From the IMG/VR virus record IMGVR_UViG_3300046660_000373, positions 1-27,452 of that record: DNA of 27,452 bases, one strand, 5' to 3'. Shown one piece after another: positions 14,936-23,782 of the stretch. The translations under genes and the position numbers were made by a program. Origin of the DNA: a virus. The notes beneath the pieces are model-generated. The model made no database searches. It was not told the origin of the DNA and was given only the letters and a program-made list of their open reading frames with translations. The stretch's first letter is position 1. Every line of letters begins with the position of its first letter.

Positions 14936-16503
14936 GAATGGCAGCCGAAAGGAAGACCGCGCCGCTCGCCGCCAGGAGCCAGTCGGACTCGATTCCGGCC
15001 CCCATCGGTGGGCTCAACGCGCGCGACTCCATCGCGAACATGCCGATCACCGACGCTGTGGAGCTTGAGAATTGGGACCCGAAGACGACCTCGGTTGACC
15101 TGAGGAAAGGCTTCATCGATTGGAGCACCTTCACGGGTGTCTGCCAGTCGATCCTCGTCTACTCAGGGGCCACGACGACGAAGGTGTTCCCGTGCGTGAA
15201 GAACGCCGCGGTCTACTCGATCTATGACGGCACATCATCGGGCGCGCTGACCGTCCCCGTCGTCGGTGGCGCTGGCAACACGGTGCAGGCGCTGACCTCC
15301 ACCCGCTTCGACTACGCGAGCTTCGGCACGACCGGCGGGCAGTTCATGACCGTCGTTAACGGCGCTGATGTGCCGCTGCAGTACGACGGCACGACGTGGA
15401 TCGCCTCCACGATGACCGGCGGTACGCCCGCTAACTACTTCACGGTGGCGGTCTACAAGCGCCGCCTTTGGTACGCAGCGAAGAACAGCTTCGATATCTA
15501 CTACCTGCCGGTGGACTCGATCACGGGGGCGGCGACGCGGCTGCACTTAGGCCCGCTGTTCAAGCTCGGCGGCAGCCTGAACGCGATCATCACCGTCACG
15601 GATTCATCGAACGAGCTGATCGACTACATCGGCTTCATGTCGACCGAGGGCGAGGTGGTGGCCTTCACCGGCGTTGACCCATCGTCTGCCTCAACGTGGG
15701 CGCTGGTCGCGCACTTTCGTCTCGGCCGTCCCGTGATCAAGGGCAACCGTTCGTGGCAGAAGTGGGGCTCGGACGCGATTGTCCTTTGCGCGGATGGCGT
15801 CTATCCGATTCGTAAAGCCATTCAGGCTGGCTCGTTCTCGGGCGGCCTTGCGGTGTCCGACAAGATCCGCAACCTCATCAACCGCGACCTGATCGCGCAC
15901 GGTGGGAAGTACGGCTGGCAGCTGCTCGTGCATCCCACCGGCAGCAAGTTGTTCGTCAACGTGCCGACGCTTGAAGATGTGTCTGCTTACCAGTACGTGA
16001 TGAACACCGAGACCGGCGCGTGGACCAAATACACGGGCTGGACGGCGTTCTGCTTCGAGATCGCGCTCGATCAGCTGTACTTCGGCGCCAACGGCGAGAT
16101 GGTGAAGGCCGATGTGAGCGGCGCTGACGACGACGCTGCGATCACCGCCATCGGCCGGCAGGCGTTCAACTACTTCAACGCCCGCGGCGCGACCAAGCAG
16201 ATGAAGATGCTGCGCCCGATCCTCGCCGCTGACGGCGACTTCCAGATGGCGCTCGGCGTGGATACGGACTACCGCGACAACGCGACGCTCGCCTATAGGA
16301 ACCTGGTCGGCGGCGGCGGTGATCCGTGGGGCGGCATCTGGGATGTGGCGTGGTCGGGCGGCATGGCGGCGTTCCTGAACTGGTACGGCGTGTCCGGCGT
16401 TGGTCACTCGATGGCGCCGAACCTCAACGTGAGTGCGAACGGCGTCAGCATCAGCTGGAGCGCGACGGATGCGGTTTATGAGACCGGCGGGGTGCTGGGA
16501 TGA
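14932..16503 (+). CDS. Tail tube/nozzle-like protein (P22 gp10-type)
   Basis: A 523-residue beta-rich protein. Its N-terminus, SIPAPIGGLNARDSIANMP then AVELENWDPKTTSVDLRKGF, is a signature of podovirus nozzle or packaged-DNA stabilisation proteins. Repeating strands such as CQSILVYSGATTTKVFPCV, YKRRLWYAAKNSFDIYYLP and SWQKWGSDAIVLCADGVYPI suggest a beta-propeller. It would form the lower part of the short tail and hold DNA in place. ATG 14932 overlaps the adaptor stop as ATGA and is preferred over an upstream in-frame start. Its end overlaps the GNAT gene, again as ATGA. Confidence 0.85.
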   Translation: MRMAAERKTAPLAARSQSDSIPAPIGGLNARDSIANMPITDAVELENWDPKTTSVDLRKGFIDWSTFTGVCQSILVYSGATTTKVFPCVKNAAVYSIYDGTSSGALTVPVVGGAGNTVQALTSTRFDYASFGTTGGQFMTVVNGADVPLQYDGTTWIASTMTGGTPANYFTVAVYKRRLWYAAKNSFDIYYLPVDSITGAATRLHLGPLFKLGGSLNAIITVTDSSNELIDYIGFMSTEGEVVAFTGVDPSSASTWALVAHFRLGRPVIKGNRSWQKWGSDAIVLCADGVYPIRKAIQAGSFSGGLAVSDKIRNLINRDLIAHGGKYGWQLLVHPTGSKLFVNVPTLEDVSAYQYVMNTETGAWTKYTGWTAFCFEIALDQLYFGANGEMVKADVSGADDDAAITAIGRQAFNYFNARGATKQMKMLRPILAADGDFQMALGVDTDYRDNATLAYRNLVGGGGDPWGGIWDVAWSGGMAAFLNWYGVSGVGHSMAPNLNVSANGVSISWSATDAVYETGGVLG

Positions 16504-16925
16504 ATACGCGCCGCCTGATCTACGACCAGCCTGACCGCGTTGCGCAGTGGGTTTACAGCCGCTTGCCACACAGCGATGACGCCACGGCGTTCTCCGCCAT
16601 CGGGCTTGAGAGCGCAGGCGAGCTCGTCGCGGGCGTCGTCTACAACTCGTACACCGGTTTCGACATCGACATGTCAGCGGCCACCGTGCCGCACCTTCTG
16701 TGGCGCCCGCAGTGGCTCGTGCCGATCTTCAGGTACCCCTTCGCCCAGCTCCGCTGTCGGCGGGTCTCTGCGGGCGCTGCTTCCCGTAACCGCGCATCGA
16801 TCGCTGTGCTGCTGCACTTGGGCTTCAAGCCCGAAGGCTGCAAGCGCGATGCGCTGCCCGACGACGACCTGATTCTTTTCGGCATGCGTCGTGACGAGTG
16901 CCGGTATTTGGAGAGCATGCAGTGA
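16500..16925 (+). CDS. GNAT-type N-acetyltransferase
   Basis: A 141-residue protein with the layout of phage GNAT enzymes. The strand pair SAIGLESAGELVAGVVYNSY is at about 32-51. A helix with AASRNRASIAVLLHLGFKPEG near 98-118 resembles the classic N-x-A-x-x-L-x-x-L-GF-x-x-EG end of GNAT domains. An aspartate-rich strand with LILFGMRRDECRYL follows. The usual Q/R-x-x-G-x-G/A acetyl-CoA loop is not clear, so activity is uncertain. It would transfer an acetyl group from acetyl-CoA to an unknown substrate. It overlaps the nozzle gene before it (ATGA) and the S74 gene after it (GTGA), so it is co-expressed late. Confidence 0.78.
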   Translation: MNTRRLIYDQPDRVAQWVYSRLPHSDDATAFSAIGLESAGELVAGVVYNSYTGFDIDMSAATVPHLLWRPQWLVPIFRYPFAQLRCRRVSAGAASRNRASIAVLLHLGFKPEGCKRDALPDDDLILFGMRRDECRYLESMQ

Positions 16926-18013
16926 AAAGTCCCAAAGCGCCGAAAACCCCCGATCCACGCGAAGTTTCCGCCGCGCAGACGCAGAGCAATCGCGATACTG
17001 CGGCGTACGACAACGCGATCAGCCACGGCAACACCACGACGCCGTTCGGCTCGCAGACTTTCACGTCACGCGTCGACCCAACTACCGGCGCGACGGTCTA
17101 TGACCAGAACGTGTCGCTGTCGCCTGATCAACAGCAGCTGTACGACCAGCAGCAGCAACAGAACCTGGCGCTGGGCCAGACCAGCAATCGCATGCTGGGG
17201 CAGGTAGATCAGGCCTACGGCCAGCCGTTCAACCCGGAACTCTCGCAGCTTCAAGGGGCGGAGGATCTCGAAGGCTCGCGTCAGGCCGTCTCGGACGCGC
17301 TCTACAAGCGTCAGGCAGCCTACCTCGACCCGCAGTACCAGCAGGCCGATACCTCGATGCGCACGCGCCTTGCGAACCAAGGCATCACCGAGGGTAGCGA
17401 GGCGTGGAAAAACTCCATCGATGAGTTCAATCGAGGGAAGTCCTTCGACTACGGACAGGCGCGCGAGTCGTCCATCGCTGGCGGGCTGTCGGAGATGAAA
17501 GGACTGTCGGATATCTCGAGCAGGAATCGCAATCAGCAGCTGTCCGAAGCGCTCGCGCGCCGCGCGCTGCCGCTGAACGAGTTCAACGCACTGCGCGCGG
17601 GCTCGCAGGTCGACGTGCCGCAGTTCCAGAACCCAGGAAACGCGAACGTACAGCCGACAGATGTTGCTGGGAATACCTGGAATTCCTACAACGGGAATTT
17701 GCAGGCATGGCAAGCGCGCGCTGGACAGGCTGGCGCCACTAACAATGGCCTCATGAGCCTCGCCGCCGCGGCGATGATGTTCTCCGATGAGCGTGTGAAA
17801 GACGAGGTTGAGCCAGTGGGCATGCTCACGCCAGACCTCGGCCTCTACGAGTACGAGTACAAAGGCGACCCGCTGCATGAGCGGCACACCGGCGTTATGG
17901 CGCAGGAAGTCGAACAGGTCGACCCCGGCGCAGTTGTTACTGGTGACGATGGTGTGAAGCGCGTGAACTACTCCCGCGTGTTGGCGCAAGCGCTCATGAA
18001 GAGAGCGGCATGA
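16922..18013 (+). CDS. Virion protein with C-terminal endosialidase-chaperone (peptidase S74) domain
   Basis: A 363-residue protein. GTG 16922 overlaps the GNAT stop as GTGA, with TTGGAGAGC upstream. The N-terminal 280 residues are Gln/Asn/Ala-rich and helical with a poly-Gln run near 70-80, unlike a fibre shaft. The C-terminal 76 residues match the intramolecular chaperone family: SDERVKDEVEPVG at 288-300, LYEYEYKG, RHTGVMAQEVEQVDPGAVV and VNYSRVLAQAL. Ser288 and Lys293 have the S-x4-K spacing of the known self-cleaving dyad. The domain is shorter than the usual 100-150 residues. It lies with ejection proteins rather than fibre genes, so it may act on an internal or tail protein. Confidence 0.8.
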   Translation: MKSPKAPKTPDPREVSAAQTQSNRDTAAYDNAISHGNTTTPFGSQTFTSRVDPTTGATVYDQNVSLSPDQQQLYDQQQQQNLALGQTSNRMLGQVDQAYGQPFNPELSQLQGAEDLEGSRQAVSDALYKRQAAYLDPQYQQADTSMRTRLANQGITEGSEAWKNSIDEFNRGKSFDYGQARESSIAGGLSEMKGLSDISSRNRNQQLSEALARRALPLNEFNALRAGSQVDVPQFQNPGNANVQPTDVAGNTWNSYNGNLQAWQARAGQAGATNNGLMSLAAAAMMFSDERVKDEVEPVGMLTPDLGLYEYEYKGDPLHERHTGVMAQEVEQVDPGAVVTGDDGVKRVNYSRVLAQALMKRAA

Positions 18014-19368
18014 CCAGCCGGCTGCGCCAAATCTTTGCCTCTACCGAGCCCACGACTGTGGAGGCCACGCAGCGCCGTCAACAACTCGCGCAGGCGATGC
18101 AGGTGCGTGCGTTACAAGGCACGAAAGTCGCAGCGGAGAACTACACGCCTGGCCTTGCGCTCACCGACCTTGCGACCGCGCTGCTGTCGAAGCACAACAT
18201 GAACAAGGCCAACGCCGCCTACGACCGCGCGAAGGATGCGAAGTCAAAGCAGACCTCGGAGGCGTTGAAGCGCTACTCGCAGTCGGTCCCCGATGAGCAA
18301 GTCGGAGCAGTCGCTCGCGATCGCATCATGGACCCGAACCTGCCGGCGAACGAGCTACCTGAGCCGGTGGAGCCGCGCAGCGCTGCTTATGGTGGGCTGG
18401 TTGATACCTTGGACGAGGATTCCAAGGCGCAGATCACGAAGGCACTGATTGCGCAGCAGATGGCCCCCAAGGAGCGCGGCCCCATCAAATTGGGCGCTGG
18501 TGAGTCGCTCATCGATCCCGAATCCTTCAAACCCGTTTATGCCCAGCCGGCGGCGCCTAGCAAGCCACTAGACCCACTTGGACAGCTCGAGGCTGACCGC
18601 CGCGCTGGGCTAATTGATGATGAAGGCTTCAATGCACGCCGTGAGTTGCTCACGACCCGCGCGCCGCCGGCCACGTTGCAGGTTCAGATGGTACCGATGT
18701 CGCCGCAGGAGATAGCCGCTGCCGGGCTGCCTTCCGGAACAGCGGCGCAGCGCAACGTGCAGACCGGTCAAATCGACGTGCTGTCGAAGCGCGACAACAC
18801 CGGCGTTCTGAATCAGAAGGACGCGACGACGGCGAAGATGAAGCTGAATACGGTTTCGCTCGCGCGCCAGCAGCTAAACGCAATCAAAGAGTCGTTTGAG
18901 GCCGGCCGTTCTGGTGGCCTCAACGCCTTCGGTCCCGGTCAAGGCATGCTGCCGACGCAGCAAGGCAAGCAGTTCGACGCGCGCGTGGATCAGATGCGCT
19001 CCACGCTGACCGCGCTCACCCGCGTACCTGGCGTCGGTGCGATGAGCGACTACGAAACGAAGCTTGATCAGTCGAAGTTCCCCGCCCGCGGCGATTACGA
19101 GACGGTGACGGCCGACAAGCTCGCGCAGCTCGAAGACATGCTCGCGCTGATCGAGACCGGATACACGGATCTGTTAGGCAACGGCGCTGGTACTGGTCCG
19201 CAAGGGCAGCAGCCCGGGATACAGGCTCCGCCTGGAGCGCAAGCGCCGCCGCAGGTAGCGCCGCCCACTCCTGCCGCCGGCCAGGCACCGCCGGAAGCCA
19301 TCGCCTTCCTCAAGGCGCATCCCGAAGTCGCTGAGCAGTTCAAGGCGAAGTACGGATACCTGCCGTAA
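18010..19368 (+). CDS. Probable internal virion (ejection) protein
   Basis: A 452-residue helical protein overlapping the S74 gene by ATGA. The first 110 residues are Ala/Gln/Lys-rich helix. The middle includes LDPLGQLEADRRAGLIDDEG and a predicted helical bundle (about 270-390). A Pro/Gln/Gly-rich linker occupies about 396-428. The end, PPEAIAFLKAHPEVAEQFKA, is a short C-terminal helix motif often seen in phage virion proteins. There is no signal peptide or membrane segment. Its position between tail and spike genes matches podovirus ejection proteins that leave the head with the DNA. The function is inferred from composition and order. Confidence 0.65.
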   Translation: MTSRLRQIFASTEPTTVEATQRRQQLAQAMQVRALQGTKVAAENYTPGLALTDLATALLSKHNMNKANAAYDRAKDAKSKQTSEALKRYSQSVPDEQVGAVARDRIMDPNLPANELPEPVEPRSAAYGGLVDTLDEDSKAQITKALIAQQMAPKERGPIKLGAGESLIDPESFKPVYAQPAAPSKPLDPLGQLEADRRAGLIDDEGFNARRELLTTRAPPATLQVQMVPMSPQEIAAAGLPSGTAAQRNVQTGQIDVLSKRDNTGVLNQKDATTAKMKLNTVSLARQQLNAIKESFEAGRSGGLNAFGPGQGMLPTQQGKQFDARVDQMRSTLTALTRVPGVGAMSDYETKLDQSKFPARGDYETVTADKLAQLEDMLALIETGYTDLLGNGAGTGPQGQQPGIQAPPGAQAPPQVAPPTPAAGQAPPEAIAFLKAHPEVAEQFKAKYGYLP

Positions 19369-21218
19369 TGCCGAACGTCTTCGACCAATTCGACGTAGCG
19401 AAGCCACCGCCAGTTGCCGCTGGCAACGTGTTCGATCAGTTCGATGCGTCAGCGCCTGCCGCTGCGCCGATCGCTGCTCCGCCTGCCCCTCTCGGCCTCG
19501 GCCGTGGTGGTCGCGCGCCGAGTAACGAAACGCTCGCGGCGATGCGCGACAACGGCCTATCTAACGCCGTACAAGGCGCGGCCGACGATCCGGTAGGCAC
19601 AATCAAATCAATTCCCGCTGGCTTCAACCGCGGCGTTGCGAACGTGGCCGGCATGTTTGCAGACACCGCTCAGAACGTCGTCGACTTGGGCGGTATGGCA
19701 TACGGCGCTGGTCGCAGCCTTGCTCGAAAAGGCACGCTCGCCGACGCTGACGAGTTCTACAAGCCGCCCGATCGCACGCAGTTGCCACTCACCGGCGACT
19801 GGTTCGCGAAGAAGATGGATCAGGGTAGCCAGGCGCTTGGCGGTGGGCAGGTCACGCAGCCGAGCGCGGACAACGGTATTGCACGCGTGCTGTACGGCGC
19901 ATCTGCTGGCGCCCCAGGCGGCCTGTTGGGCGCTGGTGGTATGAGGCCAGCGCTTACTGGCGCTGCCGGCGGGGCGTCTGGCGCTGCCGTTGCTGAGGCT
20001 GGCGGAGATCCGGCCGCGCAGGCGGCGTCGTCGTTGTTAGGTGGTGCTGCGGCTGCACGCGTTCCTGCGCGCGCGCCCAAACCACAGGCGGCGAAGCCAG
20101 CGCCAGCCGCGAAGCCAACTCAAGACGCGGTTCCAACTACCGCTGAACTGAGCGCGGCGAAAACGCTGGCATACAAGGCGGCCGAAGACGCCAACGTGGT
20201 CATTCGGCCGGAGAGCACGCAGCGCGTCGTCACGATGATGCAGCGCGTGGCTGACAAGGAAAACCTTGGCAAATTGCCGCCGAAGCTCAAAGAGGCATCG
20301 GACATCTTGGCCGAGCGCATCAAGGCCAACAAAGCCCTGTCTCTGTCGGACGCGGACAAGGTTCGCCAGCTCATCAACGATGCGAAGAAGTCGACCGACG
20401 CCGCAGATCAGCGGTTGGCGAAGATCATTCAGACGCAGTACGACGACTACCTGACGAACCTCAAGCCGGCAGACACGCTGGCTGGTGACTCGAAGGCAGG
20501 TGTCGCGGCGCTCGAGCAGGCGCGCGGGCTTTTCCAGCGCCTGAAGAACTCCGAATTGCTGGACTCGATGGAGCGCAAGGCGAAGCGAGCAGGTGAGGCG
20601 AAGTACACGCAGGCCGGCGAAGAGCATGCTCTGCGCGATCAGTTCCGCAAGCTCGCCGACAACGAGAAGAAGACGAAGATGATGCGGCTCACGCCTGCGC
20701 AACTCGCGGCGATTGACCGCGTTGCTGCGCCAGGCATGAAGGCAAACATCGCGCGCAACATCGGCAAGTTCGATCCGATGCGTGGCGGCGTGCCGACGTT
20801 CATGGCAACGACTATGGGCGGTGGGCTTGGAGCAGCGCTTGGCGGCCCGGCCGGTGCGGTGCTTGGACCGGGCGCGCTCGGCATCGTCGGACACCTCGCA
20901 AACCGTTCAGCGCAGAAGACGACGCGAACGAACGTGGCCGGCGCGCGTGAAGCGTTGGTGGGGCGTGGGCTGCCTAAAGCACAGGCGGCGGTTGCAGCTG
21001 CGCTCGCGAAGAAGGCGGCACCCGCTGCCGCCCCATCTACCGCTTCGACTCGTCCTCGCGCTCAGGTGATGGCGGAGATTGATGCGCTTCAGAAGCGCTT
21101 TGCCGCTCTCTCGCCTCAGCAGCTTCAAGAGCAAGGGAATATTCGTTCTTACGTGTCGGAGGCGTTGCGACTCCAAGCTGAATTAAAGAGTTCCGAATCA
21201 CTCGGTGGAACTCCATGA
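19368..21218 (+). CDS. Probable internal virion (ejection) protein with glycine-zipper segments
   Basis: A 616-residue protein joined to the previous gene by TAATG. It begins with two copies of NVFDQFD (residues 3-9 and 21-27), a motif common at the start of podovirus internal virion proteins. A Gly/Ala-rich hydrophobic stretch (about 170-225) and a second near 478-512 (MGGGLGAALGGPAGAVLGPG) look like glycine-zipper segments able to insert in membranes. The centre (about 250-470) is charged helix, and the C-terminus is Ala-rich helix. It probably helps form a conduit across the cell envelope on DNA entry. No lysozyme or transglycosylase motif was found. Confidence 0.7.
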   Translation: MPNVFDQFDVAKPPPVAAGNVFDQFDASAPAAAPIAAPPAPLGLGRGGRAPSNETLAAMRDNGLSNAVQGAADDPVGTIKSIPAGFNRGVANVAGMFADTAQNVVDLGGMAYGAGRSLARKGTLADADEFYKPPDRTQLPLTGDWFAKKMDQGSQALGGGQVTQPSADNGIARVLYGASAGAPGGLLGAGGMRPALTGAAGGASGAAVAEAGGDPAAQAASSLLGGAAAARVPARAPKPQAAKPAPAAKPTQDAVPTTAELSAAKTLAYKAAEDANVVIRPESTQRVVTMMQRVADKENLGKLPPKLKEASDILAERIKANKALSLSDADKVRQLINDAKKSTDAADQRLAKIIQTQYDDYLTNLKPADTLAGDSKAGVAALEQARGLFQRLKNSELLDSMERKAKRAGEAKYTQAGEEHALRDQFRKLADNEKKTKMMRLTPAQLAAIDRVAAPGMKANIARNIGKFDPMRGGVPTFMATTMGGGLGAALGGPAGAVLGPGALGIVGHLANRSAQKTTRTNVAGAREALVGRGLPKAQAAVAAALAKKAAPAAAPSTASTRPRAQVMAEIDALQKRFAALSPQQLQEQGNIRSYVSEALRLQAELKSSESLGGTP

Positions 21219-21267
21219 ACGCCTTGTACGCGCCGAGATTTACGACCTTTCCCACGGAGTTTCTCTA

Positions 21268-21888
21268 ATGGCCTTCTCAGGCGGTGTCTTCTCGAAACTT
21301 TACTCTTGGGTCACGGAGCAGGCCAGTCCTCCCATCGAAATCAGCAAACTAGACGCTCAGGAGGCCGATATTGCCGCCGGGCTGTCCAACTGCATCCTGC
21401 GCGACGGCACTGGCTTGCCCACGGCGGCGATCGACTTCAACGGCCAGAAGATCACGAATTTAGGCACCGCGGCGGCCGGTGGCGATGCCCTATCACGCAC
21501 GGCTGGCGATGCGCGGTATGTGCTGAGCTCGGTTGCTGGCGCGGTGATCTCAGGCACGTACACGCCGACGCTGACGCACACCTCGAACATCGCTTCGAGC
21601 ACGCCAGCGGTCATTCAATACATGCGAGTCGGCAACGTAGTCACGGTCAGCGGCAGCGCTGGCGTCCAGTGCACGAGCGGTGTCGGCGTGGCGACAACGC
21701 TTGGCGTCAGCCTGCCGGTCGCATCGGATCTGGCCGCATTTAACCAGTTGGGCGGGGCAGGGGCGCACAACAGTTCGCCCGTAAGCATCTTGGGGAACGC
21801 CTCATCAAACGTGGCGGCGCTGACCTGGTTCTCATCGACGGTTGGCCTGACCTCCGTCACGTTCAGCTTCTCCTACCTGGTTGTGTAA
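21268..21888 (+). CDS. Tail fibre-type protein with virion-attachment N-terminus
   Basis: A 206-residue protein. ATG 21268 is chosen because CGGAG precedes it by 8 bases and MAFSGGVFSKLYSWV is the usual beginning of this family; the frame is open from 21205, inside the previous gene. Residues 1-90 follow the common phage attachment pattern: ISKLDAQEADIAAGLSNCIL, TAAIDFNGQKITNLGTAAAG, then DALSRTAGDARYV. The rest (about 95-206) is a beta domain starting GTYTPTLTHTSNIASSTPAV, with MRVGNVVTVSG, as in many receptor-binding tips. It is joined to the spike gene by TAATG, suggesting the two act together at the tail tip. Confidence 0.82.
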   Translation: MAFSGGVFSKLYSWVTEQASPPIEISKLDAQEADIAAGLSNCILRDGTGLPTAAIDFNGQKITNLGTAAAGGDALSRTAGDARYVLSSVAGAVISGTYTPTLTHTSNIASSTPAVIQYMRVGNVVTVSGSAGVQCTSGVGVATTLGVSLPVASDLAAFNQLGGAGAHNSSPVSILGNASSNVAALTWFSSTVGLTSVTFSFSYLVV

Positions 21889-23774
21889 TGGCCACCTCAG
21901 TTGCCGTACTTCGCGACCACTTAGACGCAACGCTTAAGTCCCGCATCAAGGACTCTGACGGCGTTGTCTCTAACTACATCGCGATCTACAACAACTGGAC
22001 GAAGATCACCGACGCTGAAGTGACCGCTGGTGTCACGGTAGTCGACTTCGCCTACCCGCCGGGCTACATCAACCGCTACGGCACGAATGACCTGGATAAC
22101 CCGGGCACGACCGACATGACGTTGGCGATTCAGGCCGCCTTCGATCAGCGCGCAGCGGGCGGCGCCGATCCGTACGGCCTCAATCAGATTTACCGCACGA
22201 CAGATTCGATAGTCAAAGACCCGCTCGTCAAAGACATGCATTTCCACTGCGAGCGCGGCGCGATCATGCAGTGCGACCACCTCTCGCATGGGCTGATCTG
22301 GATCTGCCAGGACGAGAACTCGCCTAACAACAGTATCTCGCACTGGACTATCAACGGCCCCAATACGCATCTGCCAGCAGGCGGATATGTGCCGGTGTCG
22401 ACCGGGGCGGGAATCATGATGCACCGGAACGAGGCTCCGGGCACAGAGACCATCTTCGTCACGCAGTACAACGGTTTTCTTCAGGGCGTGACGATTCAAG
22501 GCTTCCTGTGGGGCCTGAACATGATGAACGTCATCGGCCTGCACGTTTACAACAGCTTCTTTCAGTTCAACCAGTACGGCATTCAATTCGACGGCGGGCA
22601 GACCAACGGCAACCACTTCGCCTGTACGCACATCCGCTACAACCGGCTGAGGGGCGTCAACTCCACTGGCCGCCTGGTGCCATCGGGCTTCAACGCCACG
22701 ATGAACACCTTCTACGGGTGTTTGTTCGAGTCGAACATTCCGTACCCGTTCGTCTCTGGTGGCACGCCGCCCACAGACTCAACGTCTGTCTACCTCAACA
22801 ACTCCTATGACTTCGTGTTCGTCGGCTGCTACGACGAGAACCACTACGCGTCCATCTACCTGACGAACAGCAGCAAGTATCACAAGTTCATTGCGCATCG
22901 CATCTCAGGCGGCGCTGGGCGAGAAGGGCGCATCATCCTCGACGGACCCGGGATCTACGACAACGAGTTCGATATCGAAGTCACCGCGCAGAACAATGCC
23001 GAGGTGTCGATAGAGTCGAACGACACGAACCAGCTGTACAACCGCTTCCGTGGCAGCGGGTTGAACTTCATCGGCTCGAGCATCCTGGCGAACCTCGATT
23101 ACAGCGACGTTCGGCCTTCGCTCAACTACTCGCCGTCGTTTGGCGTTGGGCTGATTCGCCTGCCCTCGCAGGGCTACCGCGAGAACGTTGCTGACGGCAC
23201 GAACCCCGGGCAGATCGACTCTATCGGCGGGTCTGCTGAGACGCTGAACATCACGGGCGTGGGCGAGCTGCGCATCGGCAACGGACTTACGGCAAATACC
23301 ACGGTGGCGACGATCTTGGGGGCGAAGCCGAATTCCTTCATCAAGATCCACAATAACCAGTCAGCGTTCTCGTTCTTCCTGATCTCCGACAACTCGAACA
23401 TCGTGCTGCTGAACAAGCGCTCGGTGACGCTGAACAAGGTCGGACAGGAACTTGTGCTGTGGGTCAATGGCGACCTGATCATCACCGAGTCGGGGAGGAA
23501 CTTCTCTTCTCAGGTTGTCGGCAGCGGCACTATTACCGGTGGCGCTACGACGCAGGCTGTGACGTTCGCGGGGCTGGGGTTATTCAACGAGCCGAACACC
23601 TCGTACAAGGTATCGGCGTGGGTTGAGTCGATCACGGGCGCGCCAGCGGCGGGCTCGTTCACGGCCTACGCGACGGCAATCGCCACCACTGGCTTCACGC
23701 TGAACGTACCCGTCGCCCCCGGCGTCGGCGCGTCAGTCACCTTCGGCTTTGAAGCCATACGGCTGGACAGCTGA
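21888..23774 (+). CDS. Tailspike with pectate-lyase-like beta-helix
   Basis: A 628-residue probable polysaccharide-degrading or binding spike. After a 45-residue helical start, YGTNDLDNPGTTDMTLAIQA (residues 64-83) matches the beginning of phage right-handed beta-helix spikes. The following 400 residues show repeated short strands with Asn/Gly turns, for example NMMNVIGLHVYNSFFQFNQY and YDNEFDIEVTAQNNAEVSIE. A separate C-terminal beta-sandwich starts near 525. No catalytic pair can be named by eye. It starts at TAATG after the fibre-type gene and ends 8 bases before the stop of the convergent methyltransferase. It probably decides host range through O-antigen or capsule. Confidence 0.85.
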   Translation: MATSVAVLRDHLDATLKSRIKDSDGVVSNYIAIYNNWTKITDAEVTAGVTVVDFAYPPGYINRYGTNDLDNPGTTDMTLAIQAAFDQRAAGGADPYGLNQIYRTTDSIVKDPLVKDMHFHCERGAIMQCDHLSHGLIWICQDENSPNNSISHWTINGPNTHLPAGGYVPVSTGAGIMMHRNEAPGTETIFVTQYNGFLQGVTIQGFLWGLNMMNVIGLHVYNSFFQFNQYGIQFDGGQTNGNHFACTHIRYNRLRGVNSTGRLVPSGFNATMNTFYGCLFESNIPYPFVSGGTPPTDSTSVYLNNSYDFVFVGCYDENHYASIYLTNSSKYHKFIAHRISGGAGREGRIILDGPGIYDNEFDIEVTAQNNAEVSIESNDTNQLYNRFRGSGLNFIGSSILANLDYSDVRPSLNYSPSFGVGLIRLPSQGYRENVADGTNPGQIDSIGGSAETLNITGVGELRIGNGLTANTTVATILGAKPNSFIKIHNNQSAFSFFLISDNSNIVLLNKRSVTLNKVGQELVLWVNGDLIITESGRNFSSQVVGSGTITGGATTQAVTFAGLGLFNEPNTSYKVSAWVESITGAPAAGSFTAYATAIATTGFTLNVPVAPGVGASVTFGFEAIRLDS

Positions 23775-23782
23775 TGGCTACG

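Noticed and set aside
15691-16569. A 292-residue minus-strand frame opposite the nozzle gene
   Set aside because: Shadow of a well-supported virion gene; Arg/His/Ala-biased with no recognisable domain.
21268-23774. Diversity-generating retroelement target in the fibre or spike
   Set aside because: No reverse transcriptase, template repeat or variable repeat copy was seen in the window.
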